DNA of 64,000 bases from Coccinella septempunctata (lineage: Eukaryota > Arthropoda > Insecta > Coleoptera > Coccinellidae), in assembly GCF_907165205.1 (NCBI RefSeq), contig NC_058189.1, forward strand, positions 31,770,270 to 31,834,269. Reading direction: 5' to 3'. The notes under the pieces were generated by a model. The model worked only from the letters and a program-made list of their open reading frames with translations, ran no database searches and was not told the origin of the DNA. Position numbers and translations under genes: made by a program. Below are positions 55,270-64,000 of this stretch, in pieces (within the stretch, counting starts at the first letter, position 1; the number at the start of each line of letters is the position of its first letter).

Positions 55270-55616
55270 TGTCTGGCCTGCCTGGCAGCTATCTGGTAGA
55301 TGGCCTGACAGGTTGTCACCGTAACGACGTAGATGCTGCAGCCAGCCACGCGTGCTGTACGGAGTCCCATTCTTTTTTCCTCCCTTTCACATCGTATGTA
55401 GGGGTGATCTTTCTGCTCTTATTTCTCTACCCTTAATAAAATCTATCAAAGCAGGATTGAACTGTTCGGTTTGGGGCCCGTTATACGGACGAAAGGAAAG
55501 GTGTAACTTTTAGTCTCTTTCAAACCTTTAATTAATTGACAACTGCTGTCTCCACAATTGTTCACATAACTAGATGAAAATATTGTAACTAAGAACGTAT
55601 AAAAATGGACCCAACA
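55270..55616 (-). repeat. Probable 3' LTR of a BEL/Pao element
   Basis: On the minus strand, a purine-rich TTTAGGCCGGAGGA precedes TGTTGGGTCC, a usual LTR start; the segment ends ...GGCAGGCCAGACA. TG...CA, 347 bp. It lies directly downstream of the integrase fragment at 55751-56055. The partner LTR was not found. Confidence 0.45.
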
Positions 55617-55750
55617 TCCTCCGGCCTAAAGGGGTTCTATTCTTCAAAATTCTCCCATATCTTGATTTCTTTAATTCTGGCTGTTGAATGGACTAAAAAT
55701 CTTCATGGGTTTCTGATCTTTGTTGCTTGTCTTCTGGTTTCTTTTCTGGA

Positions 55751-56055
55751 TCACCATGGTCCTGTTTCTAATAAGTATAATTTTTGGAGAGGACGAATTA
55801 GCAATCCTACAGACGTCTTCAATTTTGCCACTCGGCAAGGTCCATCTTTTCTAAAATATATTTCCTCAATTTTTTCCATAGGCCAAGAGAACCTTTTGTT
55901 TCCAACACCTTCGACCAGGACTTTATCGCCAACCTTCAAAGAACCGAATTTTGATTTTCCCATATGAACAAGTTCTGCTAGATATTCTTTCCTGAAACGA
56001 CTACGCAAATCGTTTCTTATTCGATTAATATTACGAAACCTCTCGTTCAAGAATT
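55751..56055 (-). pseudogene. BEL/Pao integrase C-terminal region
   Basis: Minus strand, 99 codons: RSRFRKEYLAELVHMGKSKF then LKVGDKVLVEGVGNKR, WPMEKIEEIYF and KTSVGLLIRPLQKLYLLE, the DUF5641-type tail of Pao integrases (KVGD.VLV...WP...I...G..RPV.KL). The catalytic core is missing upstream of about 56055, where an unrelated sequence begins. Confidence 0.68.
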
Positions 56056-56677
56056 TTTTATTTTATTTATTTTTTCAAAATACAGAGACCTCGAGGAACA
56101 AACCAGGAGACCGTGGAAGTTGAAAGATATCGAGACCATTCCTATTGTCATTTCACTACTGAAGAAACTACCAGAGAACTTAAAGAAACTTCAGTTGGTC
56201 GAAAATATTTATAGTCATGCAGAAAGCGGTACTCCTGGGAACGGCGAGAACTGTACGCAAGTACACAGTCTGCTTCGACAACTGTTGAGTGAGATGTTGA
56301 CAGGAGCAGACGTGAGCTGTATAAGTGAAAGTTGAAGAGAAAGTCGAAGTGAAAGTGCCCACTAGCGAAGCTACGGAATATTTGATTCCGTCTGTGAAGA
56401 TTGTGTAGGTTCTATACGTGTATGTGTTTTCGGAATTTTAATTCGTTGAAACTTTCCAAGTCTGTGTTCATCTGCCAGAGTCCAGGTTTAGATCGTTGGT
56501 TCTGCAGAAAGCATCAGGTGAGCTTATTTTTCGTATCTGTTTCCTGATTTTCCTCATAGCGTAGAAAATTTTTGATGAGTAGTTTTGTTTTCATGCATGA
56601 GATTTATTTTTTTTGTCTTGAAAAATCTCATTTCAAATTGCTTTGAGTATTATAGTAATTGTAAATTAGATTTTAAA

Positions 56678-58051
56678 ATGTCTGATCATTTGGACTGCGA
56701 TTCCGTAATGGAAGAAGACGCGTTAGAAATCGCTAGTGTCGTGTCCGAACACGATATTTTGAGAGAGGAAAACGCAAGTTTAAGAGCGAGGGTAAATGAG
56801 CTAGATAGATGCGTATCTAGCAGAGGCTCGAGTTGCAGGAGGAAAATAAGAAAAGTCCTCACTCCAAAGCACTAAAACAGAACATTGTTTCCAAAAATGT
56901 CCGGGAAGTGACCCTATCGATTCAAAACCAGAAGATGGAGGTGGTCAAAACCCCTCAAAACAAAATTTCCCAAGCTGCCAAAAGAGTGAGAAAAGATAGC
57001 TCCTCGTCCAATGAAGACTCGAACAAAAAAAGAATCTTGGAAACCCCAGCCCCACAGAAAACCACTCCAGTGGTGGAGAGAAAAGAAAAAATCACCCCAG
57101 TCACCCTGAGAGGTACGTCAGAATGGACTTCAATTTCAAACGCGTTAATGCGAAACGGCATTAACTATAGCAGAGCAACAACTGTGAAGGACGGAATTAG
57201 AATCGTCCCACAAACTCCACAAGATCACCGAAGGATGACTGAATTCCTCCAAAAAATCAACAGAGAGTTTCACACTCTCCAACGAGAGGAGGAAAAGAAA
57301 ATTTACGCGGTAGTGAGAGACCTACCGATAGATTAAGATATTCCTACGATCTTTGAGGACCTCAAGAATCAAGGTGTCGTTGATGCCGAGGTCCTAAGGA
57401 TGACCTCGAACATTACTAAGAAGCCAATGCCCTTACTACTGATGAAAACCCAAAATAAGGGCATCTTCGGAATCAAGAGGCTGTACAACATGAATTGTGT
57501 TGTCGAACCAAAAAAAAGGAAAGCAGGTCTGGACATTGCTATCGTTGTCAACGGTATGGACATGCCCAGAGCAAATGCACATTCCCATGGAGGTGCGTGA
57601 AATGCTCCGGTAATCACAGCTCCAAGGAGTGCACGCTTACCAGGAAGAATGACGAACATAATGCTTCTTGCGTCCTTTGTGGAAAACAAGGAAACATTCA
57701 GCCAGCTACAAGGGATGTAGCGAATGGAAATTGGTCACAAAAAAGAACAAGAGACCGCCAAGATCGAACCAAACCAGCTCGAGGCCCACACAAAATACTC
57801 CGAAGCCAGCCCAAAACTCTTCGGAAGTGAAGAAATCCCAGGAAACTGCAACCAAAGCAGTCAAAGAGACGAAGAAACCCGAGAAAAAGACGGAAAAGGC
57901 AAAAACCGTCAAAAAAGCCGAAACCAGGAAGGGAATTTCTAGAATCACTGAGGAACTGGATAAGTTCACGAAAACCCTCCTCAGCACGATGATGCAGAAT
58001 CTGGAAAAAGAGATTGAGAAGAAGATGCAGCAAATTATTAAGAATATTTAA
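56678..58051 (+). pseudogene. Jockey-like ORF1, copy 2, several frameshifts
   Basis: ATG at 56678 (MSDHLDCDSVMEEDALEIAS), coiled-coil LREENASLRARVNELD, a frameshift near 56835-56875, then SKAATVKDG-type pre-C2HC region around TPVTLRGTSEWTSISNALM, an in-frame TAA at 57334-57336, frame continuing to RLYNMNCVVEPKKRK, a frameshift before HCYRCQRYGHAQSKC and CVKCSGNHSSKEC, another within CVLCGKQGN, then SYKGCSEWKLVTKK and a Lys/Glu coiled tail. Ends at TAATG (58049-58053), the same stop/start overlap as copy 1. Protein similarity to copy 1 is clear but far from identical, so the two may be subfamilies. Confidence 0.75.
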
Positions 58052-58347
58052 TGGCTGATACGACGATAAAGAACAATCTCATAATCGTCTCTTGGAACGT
58101 CGAAGGATTGAGAGCCCGCAGACCCGAATTCGAAGAACTGATTGAAGAGAAGAGACAGGGTGTCATAGCCCTCCAAGAAACAAGACTTAACCCCAACGTT
58201 CGGATAGCATTTCCCAATTACGATATCTACAGAATTGATAGACCTAACAGCAGAGGTGGCGTTGCTATACTGGCTAGAAGGAATATGGATCACCATTTCG
58301 ACCAAATATTCAATGGTAAATCTATGGGAGATGATTCCTCAATATGA
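58051..58347 (+). pseudogene. Jockey-like ORF2 start: endonuclease N-terminal part
   Basis: MADTTIKNNLIIVSWNVEGL, ALQETRLNPNVR, YDIYRIDRPNSRGGVAILAR, then loss of similarity and stop. The DFN and DHxP blocks and the whole RT are absent. Confidence 0.75.
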
Positions 58348-58929
58348 GGGTCCTGTAGCGTTCCTCGAACAACTGAAGAATAGAAGAATCATCAGTTGGA
58401 AGACTGGACCGGGTCGAAAGACCCTCCCAGTCAAAAGCAAGATTTAGCTATTATTAATTTGAGTACTGAAGGCATTTCTAACGACGAGGGTGATCCTCCA
58501 CCAAGATGAGCAGAAGATTTTTGGCGCAAGGATGATCGTGTGAGAGTCCAGAATCCATAAGAGTCAACTGGTTAATAGGCAAAATGCCCGGAACCTATGA
58601 AGAAGCAGTTAAGGGTTTTTAGTGGGTCTCGAGCTCAAGAGAGTGAGAATCCCCACACTGTTCCCCCTCAGGAGAGGGTGTGTTCGTCTGTCTTGCAGAT
58701 TTTCCCGCTGCTACATCAAAAAACAAACAAAAATGCTTCGACAGGAAGTGCGGGTGGATCAGGAATCCCACCGAAGGCAAGGAGCCGAGGAGCGGCTCGA
58801 ACCCGACCACTATCACGAGCCCCAAAAACCTGGAAAGGGCTCCAACAGAACTCAATCCTTTAGATATGTGGGAAAAGTGAATGTTCCTCTGAAGAGGAGT
58901 GTGAAAGCCATAATGCTGAAGTCATACAG

Positions 58930-59525
58930 TATGTGTAGTGAATACTATAAACAACTGAAAGTGAAACGTCAAAAATATTAGTTCAAAAATAATTTAATGG
59001 TGAAGAACTGTGGATCAAATAATAAAATAGTTTTTCCGAATTCAAATTTCTTACCTTACTAAGGAAAATGGAAACGTAAGTATTGAAAGTTGTAACATGT
59101 GACTCGGTCATTCATTGTTTTATAATATTTTCAGTGATCCGTTAAGACAATGACTTCAGCAAACACTACTGACTACCATGTGCAGTGAAAATTTTTTACT
59201 GCAAGTCAATTGAGATTATTGAGAACTATTAATCCACGTTAATTGATGTATTCAGAAAGCATCCCTTGCATGAATGTCCCGTTGAGGGTAAATTATGACC
59301 TTTATAGGTCCATTCAATGATTCTCAATTGATACTGCTTCAATATATTCAGAAATGCAGAGGCTTTATTGATTTCGATATGGGTATCGAGTGACAATCAA
59401 ATTGTTGTTTGGAAAGTCAAAGTTTTATGAAACCTGCTGTGAGTGTTTTGCTCATTCATTAATCAATTTGTATATTGTGTCATAAAGAGACCATATCATA
59501 AAGAAAGTATACCTACTGACTTACA
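58930..59525. other. No gene seen
   Basis: Unique AT-rich sequence. Confidence 0.45.
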
Positions 59526-59527
59526 TA

Positions 59528-60435
59528 CAGGGTGGGCTTTTTAAAACGAAACAGACGAGATAACGGGCGGAATAAATTTATTTCGAAAAAATGCTCGGAC
59601 ACAGCGATTTTTGTTTCGAGGGGACCACTTTTAATGTCAAATTCACAACTATATCGCTTCAACCCTTAGTGTTAGAACACCAACCCCTAAATTTTGAATA
59701 GGAAATACAGGGTGAGGGATACCTTATTTGAAAGGACTTTTCATGCTGAATTCAGCGTGTTAATTTTTTTCTCATCTAATCCATTCGTTTTAGAGATATT
59801 CAATTTTGAATTTCGTACAGTACCAGTCTTTCCGCTAACCATGCTATGTGAAATCATCAATTATTTGACTAATTCATTTGTGGTGACGATGGTAATGGTT
59901 AATTGTCAACATTAGACAACGAAATAATTACTATTGGTTCTCACTTTCTTCAACAATTAAGGTGAAAATGGTTCATTCTTTGGCGGAAAGAATTGAAATT
60001 ATTTCTTTATTTTTCATTGTTGATGAGAGAAATGAACATTATTTTGTTTTCTGGTGTATAGCAGTTATGGAGTTCCATCAAATCTACAAAATAAATGAAT
60101 AAATTCGCTTGATTCAGCCGCTTGCTTGACGACAATACCATAGTTGTTTCAAATTCAAATATCATTATTTCAAGAATCAATGAATTAAATCAAGAAAAAA
60201 CCAATATGCTGAACTCAGGATGAGAAGGACTTCTAAATGAGGTGAAATTTCCCCCATCTTCCTTATTGAAAATTTAGGGGTTTTTGTTCTAACACTGAGG
60301 GTTGAAGCGATATAGTGAATTTGACCTTAAATGTTGTCCCCCTCGAAACAAAAATCGACATGTCCGAGCACTTTTTCGAAATAAATTTATTCTGCCCGTT
60401 ATCTCGTCTGTTTCGTTTCAAAAAGCCCACCCTGT
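59528..60435. mobile_element. Foldback element with CAGGGTGGGCTTTTT ends
   Basis: 908 bp. Ends CAGGGTGGGCTTTTT and its inverse; TA at 59526-59527 and 60436-60437. Arms of about 170 bases share ACGAGATAACGGGC, AATAAATTTATTTCGAAAAA and TTTCGAGG; a unique centre of about 550 bases (59700-60270) has a frame at 59694-59915 without known motif. It shares only the terminal CAGGGTGGGC with foldback F. Confidence 0.78.
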
Positions 60436-60437
60436 AT

Positions 60438-60750
60438 ACAGGGTGTCCCAGACGCCGACGTCAAGCCGAAAAAAGCTGATAGACCAAGTCATGATAGTTA
60501 TCAGAAAAATATTAAAAAAAATCTAAATTATTGTTAAAAATTGAGCGAAGCCCCCCTCCGACCTCTCTCCAGTCGACGCTCCTGACCAGCTCCGGTAGCC
60601 ACGTATGGTACCCCGATTCGGCGGTGCGCTGGTTGAACGACGCAGCGGCCCCACTTTCAGTGTTTTTCCGAAGTGAAAAACTACACAATTACACATTTTC
60701 TTAAGATTCTCTTTGTTAGCTCCGTTGAATTAACTTCGCGCTGCTATCAA
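60438..60750 (+). repeat. Adjacent repeat start CAGGGTGTCCC and GC-rich segment
   Basis: TACAGGGTGTCCCAGACGCC follows the previous element's TA directly, suggesting another TA-inserted repeat truncated here. A GC-rich stretch 60545-60660 follows. No coding content seen. Confidence 0.35.
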
Positions 60751-60754
60751 TGTG

Positions 60755-62400
60755 ATTTGTAACACCTCATTTTAAGTTCACCTCTTTTAGTTGTTCTCAA
60801 TTTTTAAGTCATCTCGCATCAATCCTGGTGCTAAATTGTTCATCTCATAAGGTAAAGTACTCTCAGACTGCTCAAAATTATAAATTACACCATTTTCATG
60901 ACCATTTCACTCTGAAGAAATTAGTCCACGTGCAAGAGATTCAGAATCTAGAAATAGATTCCGAATCCTTGCGAGCACTGCTCAATTGAAATGTCCACTC
61001 AACTCAACTCGAACCATTGTCGTCTCAGACCTATATATTTTATTATATTCCATAATTTATATAGATTTTCAGACTTCTCTAGATCTTCTCACTTGAAAAT
61101 GGGTATGTAGCACCAGGATTGAAACTTCTCAAGTCCATCTCAATTAAAATGATTACTGATTCATTGTCTACTCATAGTATTCTTTATTATTAGAATCAGT
61201 TTAATCATTTTTATGACAACTCTTCTGATCACCTCGAAGTACATATGACTAATTACTGTTGTTGAGTTTCAGATGAATGAATCCTCATATTCTCCAGGAT
61301 GGACCCTGGATGTAGCTGTTTTCTTCAGAACAGGATGAACTCCTCAAGTTTCGTTAAGCGATCAGTGATAATGCTCGATACACCTCGACCTAGGCTCCAC
61401 CCTGGAAAGTCTGCTCGAACACTCATGTATACTCACTTGGTATGGTCTACTCTTTATAATATGTACTCTCATTGTTTCTCTTCTATATTCATTCATCGGA
61501 CTCAACATGCATGTTAGTTTTCTCAGCCTTCAGCACATCTCAAAATCTACGATTAGAGATTTATTCAACTCAGTACTCTCATGACTTCTCTTAATTTATC
61601 AATTGTTTCTTCTATTTTTCTGATGAACGTTCTAATCGTGCTTACTTGTAAGCAGCTCGTCTCTGTAAATGCTGAATTCATTGATAAATTTTTGCACTCT
61701 TCAAGATCATCTCAATGTATATGAATTATACTATGTTCTTCTCATATTAATTATGATTGTCCTCTTCATTTAATTAATTATTATCGAACTTCTCATTTAA
61801 TTAGAATTTATTGCCCTTTTCATATTATTTTTAATATTCTAGTGCTTCTCAAATTCATTAATTCTGTGCTTCTCATTTAACTTGTGCTACTTTTGTTCTG
61901 CTCATACTTACATTAACATTATTGATCAACTCAAATTTAATGTATCGATTTCTCGTTGATGATCAGACTTAGACATTGCAGTTTCACCTCGGGCCTATTT
62001 CTCTGTACTCTCGCGTCTTCTCTTTAAAATTCAATATTTTAACCTTCGCGTTTTCTGATAGAAAAAGGAGGCTCTCGCAATCAATTTTCAATTGATTGCC
62101 CTATCACTGTGTAACCGTTGTGTTGATATCGGATTTATTGAACTCCTCAACGTCTAAGTCTGACATCAAGTGACTTCTCATTTGAACTGCTCTGGACCAT
62201 CTCTTGTTTTTAATTGGATATTGTCTCTCTGAGTTTATAGATGTGGTTAATATTAGTTGCTTTTTACTGTATTAGCTTCATGCAGGTGACATATTCATTT
62301 TATGGTTGTGAATGATACTTAATAAATGTTTTTATACCATCTCCAACTCAATTATCTTTTAATACAGTCCACTACTCTTTAATTAAAAATCATAACACCC
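60755..62400 (+). other. CTC-motif-rich non-coding region, probable leader/LTR of the BEL-like element
   Basis: CTC, mostly as TCTCA or CTCAA, occurs roughly every 20 bases on the plus strand while GAG is rare; the pattern continues into the coding part downstream. No frame with known motif. AATAAATG at 62321 and the following leader motif suggest LTR/leader of the element starting at 62.4 kb, but LTR borders were not found. Confidence 0.4.
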
Positions 62401-62409
62401 TCGATTTTT

Positions 62410-62440
62410 GAACATTTGGTCCTTCGGGCCGGATAATTGA
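62410..62440 (+). promoter_or_regulatory. BEL/Pao-type leader motif
   Basis: ATTTGGTCCTTCGGGCCGGA (62419-62438) is a block I recall upstream of gag in insect BEL/Pao elements. Just before, AACTCAATTATC and after, GATAATTGAGTT form an inverted pair. Confidence 0.35.
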
Positions 62441-62479
62441 GTTGGAATTTTATCATCGTTCACTAATCATAGTTCTCCT

Positions 62480-63195
62480 CTCTGCCCTCTCATGGAATTG
62501 TGCACCTCGACCATGAATACTTTGAGTAAGATAAATTCTTTCTCAATAAGCCTGCTCAGGCCTTCATCTCCACAAGCATTCGTCATCTCAAGGAGTCTCT
62601 CGAGCCACCTCAATGACCATCTCAACCGGTTGCTTCGTCCTCGTCTGCTCAGACATCTCATTACCAGTCTTCTCTGGCGACTACTCAAGTAATTCAACTC
62701 CTCAATTTCTAATGCTGAACGCCTCCATTACCTCAGATCTTCTCTTCAGTCGACTCCTCTGAAGTAGATCTGTCGCTTGGCTCTCACTGGCACACCTCAC
62801 TTCCCATAGCTTGGGGAAGTCTCATTTCTCAATACGAGGACAAACATCTCCTCTTGGCTGCTCTTTGCTATAAGATCTTCTCGACCCCTCAATGTTCGTC
62901 TCAAACAAGTCCTCGTTTCTATTATGAGACCCAGCTCTCACCGAAATTCTCGTATTCTCACGATGCCGCCTCTAATGTCGCTTGTGTCAAAGTTTCCTCT
63001 AAGATCCGCTCAAAAATAGCCTTCTCATTTAATGGCCAAAACGGCCACACGACCCCCTCAGCCGAGCCGTCTCACCAAAGTCACCTCAAGCCTTCTCATC
63101 CAAGCCAACTCAAAAGACCAGCGAAGCCAAGCCAGTCACCTCGAAAAGGGCCTAAAGTGCTCAGGCAGTCATCAAAACCCCTCGAAGACAGCTAA
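62480..63195 (+). pseudogene. Gag region of the BEL-like element, not recognisable in detail
   Basis: Frames 62492-62692 and 62854-63195 are open but rich in Ser, Leu and Pro without capsid or knuckle motifs. The second is in the same frame as the protease downstream and is closed by TAA at 63193-63195. Either a short non-standard gag or a decayed one. Confidence 0.35.
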
Positions 63196-64000
63196 TCTCA
63201 TTATCGACCGCTCATCACACCAGTCATCTCGTACAACGCAAGACTCCTCATCGATTCTGGATCGGAACTCTCGTTCATCTCGGAAGACTTCTCAAGACAC
63301 CTCAGCCTTCTTCGAAGCCAATCCAAAGTCACCATCGTTGGAATTGGTGGAGCCGCCTCAAGAGGATCAGTATTGATCACACTGAAATCTCTTCACAATC
63401 ACAAAACCGTGAATATAAATGCTCATATCTTGTCATCTCCATTTACTAATCTACCATCTTTCAATTGTTGCACACGACCACGTTTGCCACACCTCGACAA
63501 TTTGAAGCTCGCCGATCCAGAGTTCTACACCTCAAGGCCAATCGACATCATATTGGGTGCTGATGTCTATGGTTCCATCATTCTTCCTCAACTCCGAAAA
63601 GGGCCAGATGGGTCAACTCCAACAGCTCAGCTCTCGATCTTTGGATGGTTGGTCCTAGGTCCAATATCCCCTCATCAAGAAGTCTGCTCAAGTGTGTCTC
63701 CTCAATACCATGTCACTCAAGAATCTGACCTTCAAAGCCTTCTCGAAAAGTTCTGGGAACAAGAAGAAGTCAAGTCCACCTCCGTAAGTCACCTCACTGC
63801 TGACGAGCAGGAATGTGAAGACCACTTCAAGAACACTCACTCTCGACTCCCTTCTGGACGATACATGGTAAGACTCCCATTAAAATCATCTTCTAATCTT
63901 TTGGGATCTTCCAGACAACGTGCCTTCCGATGCCTCTTAGGGCAATTTCGCAAATTAGAGGGAAACCAAGAATATTGCCAGCTCTACACGGACCTCCTCA
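63196..64000 (+). CDS. BEL/Pao protease and start of reverse transcriptase, continues beyond window
   Basis: Open for 268 codons from the stop at 63193 to the window end; no ATG start, as expected inside a polyprotein. ARLLIDSGSELSFISEDF is the aspartic protease active site (DSG); DIILGADVYGSIIL and SIFGWLVLGPI are the DUF1758/Pao blocks; LLEKFWEQEE, then SGRYMVRLPL and LGSSRQRAFRCLLGQFRKLE lead into the RT. No lesion after the TAA at 63193. Distinct in sequence from the BEL remnant at 15190-20001. Confidence 0.8.

Larger units (their letters stand above)
56188..58925 (+). mobile_element. Jockey-like retrotransposon, copy 2, internally deleted
   Basis: 5' UTR (CTTCAGTTGGTCGAAAATAT), ORF1, start of ORF2, then, after about 250 bases of unclear origin (58350-58600), the shared 3' UTR ending GAAGTCATA near 58925. 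RT is missing altogether, so it is about 2.7 kb against 5.6 kb for copy 1. Confidence 0.75.

Noticed and set aside
57698..58033. Phe/Leu-rich minus frames opposite Jockey ORF1
   Set aside because: Antisense shadows of a Lys/Glu-rich coding region.
62467..62697. Minus frame rich in Arg and Leu opposite 62492-62692
   Set aside because: Shadow created by the CTC/GAG bias; no known domain.
1..64000. tRNA, rRNA or other structural RNA genes
   Set aside because: Read through by eye on both strands without finding a cloverleaf or rRNA-like block; a covariance search could still find a weak one.

Overview
The window is AT-rich animal DNA, almost certainly from an insect: spliced genes with 40-104 bp introns, Ty1/copia, BEL/Pao, Jockey/CR1-type, Tc1 and Mutator-type elements, and no bacterial gene layout. 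Nearly every protein-coding stretch I recognise belongs to a transposable element. The one candidate host sequence is a short MADF-like exon at 20268-20450. I cannot name the species; a beetle is only a guess.

Layout. 1-931: 3' end of a non-LTR retrotransposon. 931-10740: a nested stack in which a TTAA-flanked MITE (P1) holds a TA-flanked foldback, the foldback holds an intact Ty1/copia element (2518-7074), and P1 also holds a Tc1-like non-autonomous element. 12265-13413: foldback with CAGGGTGGGC ends. 13430-20001: decayed non-LTR and BEL/Pao elements on the minus strand, the latter broken by a foldback and by an inverted duplication of its RT active site. 20268-22340: MADF-like exon, a small MITE and a 105-bp tandem duplication. 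22347-27923: full-length but dead Jockey-like element interrupted by a CR1-like fragment. 28376-33039: Mutator-like (MULE) element with a multi-exon transposase that may be intact. 33119-33990: TATA-like promoter and GC-rich tandem repeats. 34564-35610: RT remnant.

35900-44830: duplicated MITE pair (P1+P2), one copy filled by about 5.3 kb of TGCAG/CTGTACAG tandem repeats (itself hit by a Jockey copy and a foldback), the other by a Tc1 element whose catalytic glutamate is valine. 46400-49000: small transposon remnants. 49923-51401: intact RT reading frame with a C-terminal zinc finger. 51930-56055: repeats, a hAT-like insertion, a foldback and a BEL/Pao 3' end. 56188-58925: internally deleted Jockey copy. 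59528-60435: another CAGGGTGGGC foldback. 60755-64000: start of a BEL/Pao element with a striking strand-biased CTC motif.

The autonomous or near-autonomous members (copia, MULE, perhaps the zinc-finger RT element and the right-edge BEL) sit among many non-autonomous derivatives. Several empty sites preserved in paralogous repeats allow insertions to be dated relative to each other. All calls are by eye; percentages and database matches were not computed.
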